This document shows, piece after piece, positions 15,266 to 23,852 of a DNA stretch of 64,000 nt (within the stretch, counting starts at the first letter, position 1; each line of letters starts with the position of its first letter). The translations under genes were made by a program, and so were the position numbers. This DNA comes from Streptomyces hiroshimensis (lineage in GTDB: Bacteria; Actinomycetota; Actinomycetes; Streptomycetales; Streptomycetaceae). Under the pieces are notes generated by a model. That model made no database searches, was not told where the DNA came from, and was given only the letters and a program-made list of their open reading frames with translations. The DNA is taken from positions 124,001 through 188,000 of the forward strand of contig NZ_BMUT01000006.1 in assembly GCF_014650335.1 (NCBI RefSeq), read 5' to 3'.

Positions 15266-15569
15266 CGGGCTGCAGGACCAGGCGGGTCCTAGGTCGGAAG
15301 GGTGCCGGAACGGTTCCGAAAGTTGTCCGCATCGGTTCGGGAAGGCGTCCGGATGGGTGTCCGGACGGTTCCGGATTTGCGTTCACGAAGCATAAGAGCT
15401 TCCAAGCCCGCCAGTAGCGGGACCTCATCACGCATTGTGACATGAGTCACAGAGGGCCGTAATTGTTGACCCTGTGTACCGAGTGGTCAGCTCGCTGTGA
15501 TTCAGTGGCCGTGGTAAACGGACGACAAGAAGCCTGGAGTTGCTGTCGAGGTCTCGGGGGAGAGCGAAG
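15266..15569. other. 304-bp divergent promoter region (flavin reductase / cdgB)
   Basis: There is no gene. It contains a GGAACGGTTCC palindrome near 15308, a second ACGGTTCCG copy near 15364, and BldD-box-like inverted repeats at 15428-15450, about 120-140 bp before the cdgB start. An AT-richer stretch runs from about 15425 to 15540. Confidence 0.6.
15428..15450. promoter_or_regulatory. BldD-box-like overlapping inverted repeats
   Basis: TCAC-GCATT-GTGA (15428-15440) fits the BldD pattern TNAC-N5-GTNA with perfect symmetry. It overlaps a second inverted repeat GTGAC-ATGA-GTCAC (15437-15450). cdgB is an established direct BldD target in S. coelicolor, where BldD bound to c-di-GMP represses development genes, so a feedback site here is expected. 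Confidence 0.65.
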
Positions 15570-17384
15570 ATGGAGACCGAGTCGGAGCCGTATGTCCGCC
15601 TGGCCACCTTGCGCGGGTTGCATCAGGTGGTGGCCGATCTGAACACGGCGCGAAGTCTCGCGGACACCTTGCAGACCGTCGCGGACGGCATCGTCACCGG
15701 GCTCGGGTACGAGCTCTCCGCCGTCAATCTCGTACGGCCCGACGGTGACCTCGTCGTGGCCGCCGTCGCCGGCAGCGCGGGCGCCGAAGCCCTGATGGCC
15801 GGGCGGGTCGGCTCGCGCGTCTCCTGGGAGCGGCGGCTGGCCATGGCCGACCAGTGGGGCTCGCTGCGCTTCATCCCGTACACCGAGGGCTGGGTCCTCG
15901 ACAACGACGACGTGCCCCAGTGGCACACCGCCGGCCCGGCGCCCCGCTTCCCGGACGAGTGGCATCCCATGGACCGCCTCTTCGCCCCCATGTACACCGC
16001 GGGCACCGCGGGCGGCGAGCTCCTGGGTGTCATATCCGTCGACAAGCCGCGCAACGGCCGCCGCCCGGGCGCGTGGGGCCGCGAGGCGCTGCAGATGTAC
16101 GCCTTCCAGGCCGCCATCGCCATCAGCAACGCCCGCCTGCGGGCCAATATGCAGCGCGCCCTCGTCCGCCTGGAGCGGGAGCAGCAGGCTCTGCGGGCCA
16201 GTGAGGAAAGCTTCCGCCAGGCGTTTGAGTACGCCCCGAGCGGCATGGCCATCGCCGAGATGGGCGGCGATCAGCACGGCCGTCTGCACCGCACCAACGA
16301 CGCCCTGTGCCGACTCCTCGGCCGCTCCGCGTCCCAGATGCGCCGCTATTCGTTCTCCGACCTCGTCCACCCGGAGGACATCGGCACGCTCCTGCGCACC
16401 TCCGCCGAGGGCGGCCGCGCCGAGCTGCGCCTCGCCCGCCGCGACGGCACGTACGTGTGGGTCTCGCTGCGCAACTCCGTCGTGGCCGACGCCGCCGACG
16501 GGCCGCGCTTCCTGCTCACCCACGTCGAGGACATCGAGGAGCGCAAGCGGCACGAGCTGCAGTTGGCCCACCGCGCCAGCCACGACTCGCTGACCGGCCT
16601 GCCCAACAGCGCGGAGCTGCGCGCCCGGCTCAGCAGCCGGCTGTGCAACCGCCCGCCCGGCAGCGAGCCGCACGCGGCGGCCGTGGCCGCGCCCTACGGC
16701 TGTCTCGACGGCTTCGCGGAGGTGGAGGGCGTGGACGGGCCGGCCGGGATGCCGGGGCCTGCCGGGCTGCCGGGGATGGTCGGGAGCGGTGTGTACGGGG
16801 GAGCGGCGGCGGCCGGGCAGAGCGGGCCGTACGCGCACGGCTTCGGCTCCGAGCAAGGCCCCGAGCACGCGCCGGACTGCGGGCCCGACTACGCCCCGGA
16901 CGAGATCGGCTGCGGCGACCACGACGGCGCCTACCCCGGGCATGTCCACGCCATAGCCCCGTCCGAGGGCGGGGAGGACGACGGGACCAAGGGCCTGGCC
17001 GTCCTCTTCTGCGACCTCGACGGCTTCAAGGCGATCAACGACCGCTTCGGGCACCACACGGGTGACGCCGTCCTCATAGAGGTCGCCCGCCGGCTCAGCA
17101 ACGGCGTGCGCGAGGGCGACACCGTCGCCCGCCTCGGCGGTGACGAATTCGTCGTCCTCGCGGACGGCCTCGCCCAGGCCGACGCGGAGGACCTCGCGGT
17201 ACGGCTGCGCAGCGCCATCCTCCCGCCGATAAGGGTTGACGGCCGGGCGGTCCGGGTAGGCGCGAGTTTCGGCATCGGCTGGGCAGGCTGCGGCATGTCC
17301 GTCGATGAGGTGCTGCACTCTGCTGACCAGCTGATGTACGTCGAAAAGCGGTCACGGGCCAAGGCCGGTCGGCGGGCGGGCTGA
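15570..17384 (+). CDS. cdgB: GAF-PAS-GGDEF diguanylate cyclase CdgB
   Basis: The 604-residue protein has a GAF-like domain (about 20-180), a PAS/PAC domain (about 190-325, ending LTHVEDIEERKRHE) and a C-terminal GGDEF domain. The active-site loop is intact (RLGGDEFVVL, GGDEF 523-527), preceded by an inhibitory I-site RxxD at 514-517. It should make c-di-GMP in the cytoplasm under sensory control. Between DSLTGLPN (about 340-347) and the metal-binding AVLFCDLDGF (about 477-486) lies a roughly 110-residue Gly/Pro/Ala-rich insert where other enzymes have about 25 residues. No EAL domain is present. Domain order and the BldD-like site support CdgB, which affects aerial growth and antibiotic timing. 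Confidence 0.88.
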   Translation: METESEPYVRLATLRGLHQVVADLNTARSLADTLQTVADGIVTGLGYELSAVNLVRPDGDLVVAAVAGSAGAEALMAGRVGSRVSWERRLAMADQWGSLRFIPYTEGWVLDNDDVPQWHTAGPAPRFPDEWHPMDRLFAPMYTAGTAGGELLGVISVDKPRNGRRPGAWGREALQMYAFQAAIAISNARLRANMQRALVRLEREQQALRASEESFRQAFEYAPSGMAIAEMGGDQHGRLHRTNDALCRLLGRSASQMRRYSFSDLVHPEDIGTLLRTSAEGGRAELRLARRDGTYVWVSLRNSVVADAADGPRFLLTHVEDIEERKRHELQLAHRASHDSLTGLPNSAELRARLSSRLCNRPPGSEPHAAAVAAPYGCLDGFAEVEGVDGPAGMPGPAGLPGMVGSGVYGGAAAAGQSGPYAHGFGSEQGPEHAPDCGPDYAPDEIGCGDHDGAYPGHVHAIAPSEGGEDDGTKGLAVLFCDLDGFKAINDRFGHHTGDAVLIEVARRLSNGVREGDTVARLGGDEFVVLADGLAQADAEDLAVRLRSAILPPIRVDGRAVRVGASFGIGWAGCGMSVDEVLHSADQLMYVEKRSRAKAGRRAG

Positions 17385-17512
17385 GGCCGTCCACCACGAG
17401 GTGTCGCTGCGTCGCGGTAGGCTGCGCCAACGCGGCACCGCCGCCTACCGTGAAATCGAACGCAAAGATTTGGCCAGTGGGCGATGGGCCCACAGCTTGG
17501 GAGTGACAGGGG

Positions 17513-18451
17513 ATGACGGCCGGTAATAACGGCACGGGTACGCCGGAGAACGACGACCCGTTCGCGCACCTGTACCGCTCGGAGGGCGGCGAGGGGCCTC
17601 ACGACAGCGCCCCGGCCGCGCCGCAGCCGGGCGTCCCCCGCACTTCGTACAACCAGGTACGGACGGTCGGTTCACGCCAGTACGGCCCCCGCCAGCCGCA
17701 GCCGCAGCCGCCGCACGCGTCGCAGCCCGCGCCGCACTACGCGGCGCCGGAAACGCTGCCGGGCGGCGTGCCGCGACAGCCTGCGACCCACGGCGGCCAC
17801 GGCAACCACGGCGGCGGCTCCCGCCCGAAGCGGACCGGGCTGCTGGTCGCGGCGATAGCCGTCGTCGCGGTGGTGGCGGGCGGCATCGCCGTGGCGATGC
17901 TGAACAACAGCGGCACGAGCGACGACCAGGGCAGTAACCAGGCGGCCTCCGGGGGCGAGGAGAAGCCGTCGTCCGAGCCGAAGGGCAAGGATCCCGAGCA
18001 GAAGAACGAGCCGAAGAACCCTTCGGCGGCCGGCCTGCAGAAGCGGGATGCGGCGAGCCTGCGGTTGCTCAACGGGGCAACGACGTCGAAGGACATCCCC
18101 AACGCCAAGGCTGACGGCGGCCTGTACATCACGAACCTGAACACCCCGGGTGCCGGCGTGGAGTGGGAGGTCGAGGTCAAGTCCGAAGGCCAGTACCGAC
18201 TGGACGTCACGTACGGCGTGCCCGGCAAGGACGGCAACCTCACCGTCGCGACCAATGGTGCGCCCGGCAGGTCGATCCGCATGGACAACTTCGGCGGCAC
18301 GTCGGAGGAGGACTGGAAGAAGGGCTACGGCTGGAAGAGCACGTGGTCCCTGATCGACCTGAAGAAGGGCAAGAACAAGATCAAGCTGTCCTGCGAGGCG
18401 GGGAACAAGTGCGATGTCTCCCTCGACCAGCTCTCCGTCAGGCAGGGCTGA
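17513..18451 (+). CDS. Membrane-anchored protein with carbohydrate-binding-like domain
   Basis: The 312-residue protein has a Pro/Gln/His-rich cytoplasmic part (1-105), one transmembrane helix (about 108-130, LLVAAIAVVAVVAGGIAVAML), a Ser/Glu/Lys linker and a C-terminal beta-rich domain (about 170-312). That domain, with YRLDVTYGVPGKDGNLTVATN and WSLIDLKKGKNKIKLSC, resembles CBM35/CBM6-like galactose-binding folds. It therefore displays a sugar-binding module outside the membrane. It follows cdgB on the same strand, 128 bp downstream. The ligand is unknown. Confidence 0.7.
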   Translation: MTAGNNGTGTPENDDPFAHLYRSEGGEGPHDSAPAAPQPGVPRTSYNQVRTVGSRQYGPRQPQPQPPHASQPAPHYAAPETLPGGVPRQPATHGGHGNHGGGSRPKRTGLLVAAIAVVAVVAGGIAVAMLNNSGTSDDQGSNQAASGGEEKPSSEPKGKDPEQKNEPKNPSAAGLQKRDAASLRLLNGATTSKDIPNAKADGGLYITNLNTPGAGVEWEVEVKSEGQYRLDVTYGVPGKDGNLTVATNGAPGRSIRMDNFGGTSEEDWKKGYGWKSTWSLIDLKKGKNKIKLSCEAGNKCDVSLDQLSVRQG

Positions 18452-18458
18452 CGGCCCT

Positions 18459-18493
18459 CGGTGTGTTGACGGTGATCAGTCGTCAACACACCG
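18459..18493 (+). terminator. Terminator after CBM-like gene
   Basis: A perfect 13-bp stem CGGTGTGTTGACG (18459-18471) pairs with 18481-18493 around a 9-nt loop, starting 8 bp after the stop codon. Confidence 0.85.
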
Positions 18494-18681
18494 GACAGAG
18501 CGGAACGTCGTCGACTTGCCGGGCGGGCAAGAAGGTCGGCGTTCAACTACCTTGAATGGCCGTCAGTGTTGAACGGACAAGCCAAGAGCTGAAGGCGTGC
18601 CTTCTTGCTCACTGCTGCTGCCATCCCGAGTGACGCGGTGATGGGTTTGGCGCAATGCGAAAAAATAGCGCCCTGGGCGTA

Positions 18682-19200
18682 TCAGGCGCCGGGGTTTCGT
18701 CCGAACGACCACAGTTGGCCCGACACGTAGGGGTGGTAGTCCCACTGCTGAATCCGTGCGCCGTTCCGCGAGCTTGAGTTATCGACCTCGAGGACCTTGC
18801 CGGAGTGGTAATTCACGAACAGGTTCCCGTCACGGTTGACCTGGGACTGCTCGATGCGCCACTTCTGTGTGTCATTTCCGACGCAGTCCCACTGCTGGAC
18901 GACGGCGCCGTTGTAGGTGCTGGAGTCGGCGACCTCCAGGCACTTCCCGCTGTTGTCGTTGACGATTTCGTACCAGCCGTTGCCGGCGGAGTTGAGGGTC
19001 CAGTAGGACCCCGCCTGCCCATTGCAGTCCCACTGCTGGGCCCGGGCTCCATTGCTACGGCTGGAACCGTCGATCTCCAGGCACTTACCGCTGCCGTTGT
19101 TCGATATGCCCATGTCGCCAGCGAAGCTCACACCCGGCGCCATAAGGATGATGGCGGCAGCCGATGCTGCTGCAAGCGAAAGCTTAGAAGTGGTCTTCAT
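18682..19200 (-). CDS. Secreted ricin-type beta-trefoil lectin
   Basis: The 172-residue protein has a signal peptide (MKTTSKLSLAAASAAAIILM, cut near SFAG) followed by three ricin-B repeats, each with the QxW motif: AQQWD, VQQWD and IQQWD, preceded by KCLEIDGSS, KCLEVADSS and KVLEVDNSS. There is no catalytic domain; it is a stand-alone lectin that would bind galactose- or xylose-type sugars outside the cell. The upstream 160 bp is AT-rich (ATCATATATAG near 19260), consistent with a strong promoter. Confidence 0.9.
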   Translation of the reverse strand: MKTTSKLSLAAASAAAIILMAPGVSFAGDMGISNNGSGKCLEIDGSSRSNGARAQQWDCNGQAGSYWTLNSAGNGWYEIVNDNSGKCLEVADSSTYNGAVVQQWDCVGNDTQKWRIEQSQVNRDGNLFVNYHSGKVLEVDNSSSRNGARIQQWDYHPYVSGQLWSFGRNPGA

Positions 19201-19369
19201 TCAGTACCTTCTTGAGGAAATGCCTTATGCGGGGAATAGGCGATATGCGCAATGTGAAGATCATATATAGATGATTGGAAGGGGGCAACGGGAATGAGGC
19301 GTTCCGGTTTGCATGCGCCTGGCCGAGCGAGACGCGGGCAGTGATGTGGCGGCGGAGCTGGAAGTCTGA

Positions 19370-20197
19370 TCAGACGTTGGTCATGCGGAGGAATCCCGCC
19401 ACCGTGTCCGTCATGGCGGCCCGCGCAGGGGTCAGGTACTTGCGTGGGTCGGTGGTGGAGGGGTGGGCCTCCAGGAAGGCTCTTACGGCGCCTGTGAAGG
19501 CCTTGTTCAGGGCCGTGCCCACGTTGATTTTCGTCATTCCCGCGGTGACCGCGCGGCGGAGTTCCGTATCCGGGACGCCCGACGAGCCGTGGAGGACCAG
19601 GGGGACGGGGACGGCGTCCCGTAGGGCCGCGATCAGAGAGTGGTCCAGGGTCGCCGTGCGTTCCGTCATCGCGTGGGTGCTGCCCACGGCCACCGCCAGG
19701 GCGTCCACGGCCGTGTCGGCCACGTAGGCCGCCGCTTCGGCCGGGTCGGTGCGTACGCCCGGCGTGTGCGCGTCGCCCGCCTTTCCGCCGACGCGGCCCA
19801 GCTCCGCTTCCACCCACATCTCGCGCTCGTGGCCCCAACGGGCCGCTTCGGCCGTCGCCTTGACGTTGTCTCCGTAGGGGAGTTTCGAGGCGTCGAACAT
19901 CACCGAGGTGAAGCCGTGGGCGTGCGCCTGGCGTAGGAGGGACTCGTCCTCCACGTGGTCCAGGTGGAGGGACAGGCGCGCGGAGGAGGCGGTCGCCACC
20001 GCCGCGGTCGCGGCGGCGATGGGGCCCAGGCGGCCGCCGTGGAACTTCACGGCGTTCTCCGAGATCTGCAGGACGGCCGGGCGGTTCGCGGCCTCCGCGC
20101 CCGCCGCGATGGCCTCCGCGTGTTCGACCGTGATGACGTTGAACGCGCAAATGGCGCGGCCTGCAGTGATGAGTTCCCTGGTGTGGACGAGTGGCAT
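19370..20197 (-). CDS. Class II ketose-bisphosphate aldolase (tagatose type likely)
   Basis: The 275-residue enzyme belongs to the fructose/tagatose-bisphosphate class II family: CAFNVITVEHAEAI opening, LHLDHVED with catalytic Asp and first zinc His, AELGRVGG, and HGSSGVPD plus INVGTALN at the end. Its length matches the short GatY/AgaY/KbaY branch (about 284) rather than glycolytic Fba (about 340-360). It lies 46 bp downstream of a PfkB kinase that could make its substrate. Proposed reaction: ketohexose 1,6-bisphosphate to dihydroxyacetone phosphate plus glyceraldehyde 3-phosphate. Fructose versus tagatose cannot be told from sequence alone. Confidence 0.85.
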   Translation of the reverse strand: MPLVHTRELITAGRAICAFNVITVEHAEAIAAGAEAANRPAVLQISENAVKFHGGRLGPIAAATAAVATASSARLSLHLDHVEDESLLRQAHAHGFTSVMFDASKLPYGDNVKATAEAARWGHEREMWVEAELGRVGGKAGDAHTPGVRTDPAEAAAYVADTAVDALAVAVGSTHAMTERTATLDHSLIAALRDAVPVPLVLHGSSGVPDTELRRAVTAGMTKINVGTALNKAFTGAVRAFLEAHPSTTDPRKYLTPARAAMTDTVAGFLRMTNV

Positions 20198-20243
20198 GGC
20201 CGGGTGGTCCTTCCGTCGGGGCGCCCCCTCGGAGGGGGTGGGT

Positions 20244-21176
20244 TCAGGCCGCCGTGACCTTCACGTGCGGCAGCACGTCCTCGTACGTCGCAGGGTCGAA
20301 TTCGCCTGCTGTGGGGGCCTTTACGGTTGCCGCTGCCAGGGCTACCGCTCGCGTCAGGCGCTCCGGCCAGGAGAGGCCTTCCAGGAGGGCCGACAGGAGG
20401 CCGGCCGCGGCGGAGTCGCCTGCGCCGGTCGGGTTTCCGGCGAGGCGCCGGGGCGGGGTCGCGCGCCAGCGGCCGTCGGGGGTCACGGCGAGCACGCCCT
20501 CCGGGCCGAGGGTCGTGGCGATGGCGTGGGCACCGCGGCGGCGGGCGTCCAGGGCGGCGCGCAGGGGCTCCGTGGAGCCGGTGAGGGCGGCGAGTTCGGC
20601 CGTGTTGGGGGTGACCAGGTCGGGGCGGGCGGCGATGCCGCGGCGCAGCGGTTCGCCGCTGGTGTCCAGCAGGACGGGGACGCGGGCGGCGCGCGCCTGC
20701 CGGACGAGGTGCGCGTACGCCCCGACCGGCACGCCGGGCGGCAGGCTGCCGCACAGGGCGACGGCACGGGCCCCGCGCAGCAGGCGCGCGTAGGTGTCCG
20801 TGAACGCCGCCCACTCCTCGGCGGTGACGTCGGGTCCGGCCTCGTTGAGCTGGGTGGTGTCGCCGGTGGAGGCGTCCACGACGGCGACGGTGCGGCGCGT
20901 GGTGCCGAGGATGGGGACGAGGGCGTCGACGAGCTCCGCCCCGCCGCCGGGGGCGTCCTCGGCGAGGTGGCGGCGCAGGGTCTCGCCCGTCGTACCGCCC
21001 GCGAAGCCGGTGACCACCGTGGCGTGGCCGAGGGCGGCGAGGACGCGGGCCACGTTGACGCCCTTGCCGCCGGCCCGTTCGGCGGCGGCCGTGACGTGGT
21101 GCGACGCGTGCGGCTGCAGCCGCGGAACGCGGTAGGTCAGATCGAGCGCTGCGTTGAGCGTGACCGTGAGGATCAC
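20244..21176 (-). CDS. PfkB-family phosphosugar kinase
   Basis: The 310-residue kinase starts at GTG 21176 with GGGAGGGAG just upstream. N-terminal LTVTLNAALDLTYRVP and GGKGVNVARVLAALG form PfkB signature 1; NPTGAGDSAAAGLL is signature 2 with the GAGD anion hole and catalytic Asp. The opening is typical of the 1-phosphofructokinase / tagatose-6-phosphate kinase branch (FruK, LacC, AgaZ-like). It sits upstream of the aldolase and downstream of nagKA, on the same strand. Confidence 0.85.
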   Translation of the reverse strand: MILTVTLNAALDLTYRVPRLQPHASHHVTAAAERAGGKGVNVARVLAALGHATVVTGFAGGTTGETLRRHLAEDAPGGGAELVDALVPILGTTRRTVAVVDASTGDTTQLNEAGPDVTAEEWAAFTDTYARLLRGARAVALCGSLPPGVPVGAYAHLVRQARAARVPVLLDTSGEPLRRGIAARPDLVTPNTAELAALTGSTEPLRAALDARRRGAHAIATTLGPEGVLAVTPDGRWRATPPRRLAGNPTGAGDSAAAGLLSALLEGLSWPERLTRAVALAAATVKAPTAGEFDPATYEDVLPHVKVTAA

Positions 21177-21193
21177 CGGCGTCTCCCTCCCTT

Positions 21194-21275
21194 GACCGAT
21201 GGCCAATGCCCAGTGGCCAATGACCCATGGGCAATGACCCATGGGCAATGACCGATGACCGATGACCAATGAACC
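21194..21275. repeat. CAATGACC(CATGGG) tandem repeat upstream of PfkB gene
   Basis: CAATGACCCATGGG occurs twice head-to-tail (21218-21231 and 21232-21245). It is flanked by degenerate copies: GGCCAATG twice before, and CAATGACC, GATGACC, GATGACC, AATGAACC after. Each full copy contains the palindrome CCCATGGG. The block begins about 18 bp upstream of the kinase start codon, covering its leader or promoter. Confidence 0.75.
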
Positions 21276-21332
21276 GGACCGGCCCGCTGTGACCGTCCCG
21301 TCGTGACCGTCGACCGCCAGCGATCATGCCAA

Positions 21333-21375
21333 AACAGCGGCGGCAGGCCCAGACCTCGGGACTGCCGCCGCTGTT
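21333..21375 (-). terminator. Terminator after nagA
   Basis: A perfect 14-bp stem (21333-21346 with 21362-21375) with a 15-nt loop is followed, on the minus strand, by TTTT (21331-21334). It lies 49-91 bp past the nagA stop codon and separates nagKA from the kinase/aldolase genes. Confidence 0.85.
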
Positions 21376-21423
21376 CCGGCCGGAGTGCGACCGTGCGTCA
21401 AGAGCGGGAGAAATCAGTGCACT

Positions 21424-22626
21424 TCAGGGCCTGAGCACCCATTCGCCCTTGCGCATGACGCCCACCAGGTCGTACGAGGCGTCGAAAACGACCAGATCCG
21501 CATCCTTGCCGGGCTCCAGGGAGCCGACCCGGTCGGCCACGCCCAGCAGCCGTGCCGGGTTCGCCGACAGGGCCCGTACCGCCTGCTCGACCGTCAGCTT
21601 GTCGATGGTGACAGCGCGCTTGAACGCCGTGTCCAGCGTGAGCGTCGAGCCCGCGATCGAACCCGCCGTCGGGCCGTCGGCGATCCGGGCCACGCCGTCC
21701 TTGACCTCGACGCTCATCGGACCGAGCGGGTACATGCCGTCGCTCATGCCGGCCGCGCCCATCGCGTCGGTGATGAACGCGACCCGGTCCGCGCCGGCGC
21801 GGGCGAACGCCAGCTCCAGGACGGCCGGGTGCAGGTGCGTGCCGTCGTTGATGAGCTCGACGGTGACCCGCTCGTCCTCCAGGAGGGCCGCGATCGGGCC
21901 GGGTGCGCGATGCAGCAGGGAAGGCATCGCGTTGAAGAGGTGGGTGGCGACGGTCGCGCCCGCCTCGATGGCGTCCAGGGTCGCCTCGTAGGACGAGTCC
22001 GTGTGGCCGACGGCGGCGACGACGCCGTGGTCGGCGAGGAGGCGGACCGAGTCGAGGCCGCCCGCCAGCTCCGGGGCCAGCGTCATCATGCGGGCCGCGC
22101 CGCGCGCCGCGTCGACCAGCTTGCGGACGTCCGCCGGGTGCGGGTCGCGCAGCAGCTCCGGCTGGTGGGCGCCGCAGCGGTGCGGGGAGATGAACGGGCC
22201 CTCGAAGTGGATGCCCGCCAGGTCGCCCTGCTCGGTCAGCTCGGAGAGGACGGCCGCCTGCCGGGCGAGGTCGTCCAGGTCGCCGGTGACGGTGGAGGCG
22301 ACCATGGTCGTGGTGCCGTGCGCGCGGTGCGTACGGATGGCCGTGAGCGCCTCCTCGGGGTCGCCCGCGGAGAAGGACGCGCCGCCGCCGCCGTGGACGT
22401 GCATGTCCACGAAGCCGGGGACGATCCAGTGGCCGGAGAGGTCGAGCGTGGCGTGCTCGTCGCGTCCGCGTCCGCCTCCGCTCCCGGTCGCGCTCCCGGT
22501 CGCGGTCGCGTGCTCGCTGCTGTCGTTCGCGGCGATCCGCCGGCCCTCGACCGTCACCCGCCCGTCCTCGACCACGCCGGTCGGCAGCACCACGCGGGCG
22601 CCGGCGAGAACCGTTCGTTCGACCAT
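21424..22626 (-). CDS. nagA: N-acetylglucosamine-6-phosphate deacetylase
   Basis: The 400-residue amidohydrolase removes acetate from GlcNAc-6-phosphate to give glucosamine-6-phosphate. Visible motifs are DMHVHGGGG (first metal His pair), HFEGPFIS (catalytic-site Glu), AVGHTDSSYE (His), THLFNAM (His) and FITDAMGAAGM (Asp), followed by a small beta-domain end LEPGKDADLVVFD. A Gly/Ser/Ala-rich insert of about 20 residues near 35-58 interrupts the N-terminal beta-domain. Its ATG shares one base with the nagK stop codon (TGATG), so the two genes are coupled. In Streptomyces nagKA belongs to the DasR regulon. Confidence 0.92.
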   Translation of the reverse strand: MVERTVLAGARVVLPTGVVEDGRVTVEGRRIAANDSSEHATATGSATGSGGGRGRDEHATLDLSGHWIVPGFVDMHVHGGGGASFSAGDPEEALTAIRTHRAHGTTTMVASTVTGDLDDLARQAAVLSELTEQGDLAGIHFEGPFISPHRCGAHQPELLRDPHPADVRKLVDAARGAARMMTLAPELAGGLDSVRLLADHGVVAAVGHTDSSYEATLDAIEAGATVATHLFNAMPSLLHRAPGPIAALLEDERVTVELINDGTHLHPAVLELAFARAGADRVAFITDAMGAAGMSDGMYPLGPMSVEVKDGVARIADGPTAGSIAGSTLTLDTAFKRAVTIDKLTVEQAVRALSANPARLLGVADRVGSLEPGKDADLVVFDASYDLVGVMRKGEWVLRP

Positions 22627-23579
22627 CAGGCGGAAACCTCCGTGAGGTGGGTGGTGAGCAGGTCCCAGGCGAGCAGGCCCGCGCCCAGGCAGCCGGCGGT
22701 GTCCCCGAGGGCCGCCGGGACGATGCGGGGGAGCTGCTGGAACGTGATGCGCTCCGTGATCGCCGCGCGCAGCGGGGCGAAGAGGGTCTCGCCGGCCTCG
22801 GCGAGGCCGCCGCCGACGATCAGGGTGCGGGGGTCCAGCAGGGTGTGGGCGACGACGAGGCCGTCGGCGAGGGCGTCGACGGCCTCCTGCCAGACGGCGC
22901 GGGCGCGCGGGTCGCCGGCGTCGACGGCGCGCGCACAGTCCGCGGCGTCGGCGTCCGGGTCGCCGCTCGCCTCCGCCCAGGCGCGGCTGACCGCGGCGGC
23001 GGAGGCGAAGGTCTCCAGGCAGCCGCGGCCGCCGCAGCCGCACGGGCGGGCGTCGGGGCCGGAGCCGGGGCGTACGCGGATGTGGCCGATCTCGCCCGCG
23101 CCGCCGTGGGCGCCGGCCTCGATGCGGCCTTCCACGCCGATGGCGCCGGCGATGCCGGTGCCGAGGGCGACGAACAGAAAGCGGTCGGTGCCCTCGCCCG
23201 CGCCGATACGGCCCTCGGCGAGACCTCCGGTGCGGACGTCGTGGCCGAGGGCCACGGGGGTGCCTCCGAGGTGGCGGCTGAGCAGATCGCGCAGGGGGAC
23301 GTCGCGCCAGCCGAGGTTGGCGGCGTAGACGGCGGTGCCGGCCGCGGCGTCCACGATGCCGGGCACGGCGATGCCCGCCGCGGCGGCGGGCTCGCCGAAG
23401 GCGGCCTCGCCGGTGGCCGCGAGCTCGGCGGCGAAGTCCAGGATGCCCGCTATGACGGCGTCCGGACCCCGCTCGCGGCCGGTCGGCCGACGGGCCTCGT
23501 GCAGCAGTTCGTGGTCCGGGCCGATCAGGGCGGCCTTGATGGCGGTGCCGCCTACGTCGAGCGCGATGACGTGTCTCAC
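22626..23579 (-). CDS. nagK: ROK-family N-acetylglucosamine kinase
   Basis: The 317-residue ROK kinase has the ATP loop DVGGTAIKAALI (8-19), GHDVRTGGLAEG, the ROK motif GEIGHIRV and a zinc-binding CGCGGRGCLE. It would phosphorylate GlcNAc, completing a cytoplasmic route with NagA. The gene is preceded by a DasR-like site 28-43 bp upstream of the start. Substrate choice (GlcNAc rather than glucose) is inferred from the operon with nagA. Confidence 0.9.
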   Translation of the reverse strand: MRHVIALDVGGTAIKAALIGPDHELLHEARRPTGRERGPDAVIAGILDFAAELAATGEAAFGEPAAAAGIAVPGIVDAAAGTAVYAANLGWRDVPLRDLLSRHLGGTPVALGHDVRTGGLAEGRIGAGEGTDRFLFVALGTGIAGAIGVEGRIEAGAHGGAGEIGHIRVRPGSGPDARPCGCGGRGCLETFASAAAVSRAWAEASGDPDADAADCARAVDAGDPRARAVWQEAVDALADGLVVAHTLLDPRTLIVGGGLAEAGETLFAPLRAAITERITFQQLPRIVPAALGDTAGCLGAGLLAWDLLTTHLTEVSA

Positions 23580-23606
23580 GGGGACAGTGTCGCGTGTCCG
23601 CGTATG

Positions 23607-23622
23607 AAAGGTCTAGTCCACT
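23607..23622. promoter_or_regulatory. DasR-responsive element (dre) before nagK
   Basis: AAAGGTCTAGTCCACT matches 13 of 16 positions of the dre consensus ACTGGTCTAGACCACT, including the GGTCTAG core. nagKA is a known DasR target. DasR is a GntR repressor released by glucosamine-6-phosphate, so the site would induce the operon when amino sugars are present. A triple GTGAATCC repeat (23732-23755) lies further upstream. Confidence 0.8.
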
Positions 23623-23852
23623 CGCCCGTGGGTGGGTGTTTCCCCGCCGGGCCGGCGTGGGCGGCACGGGGCGGCGTACGCGCCGGGTGGGGTGACGGCC
23701 GCGGCCGCAGAGGCCTACGGGTGCCGCCCCCGTGAATCCGTGAATCCGTGAATCCGCCGCGGCGGTACCGAGCCCTGGCCCGGGCCGGCTCGGCACAGCC
23801 GGGTGGCTTGGTGGTGGTTGCGCGCCGCGGCGGCGGGAGTGGGGTGGCCGGG

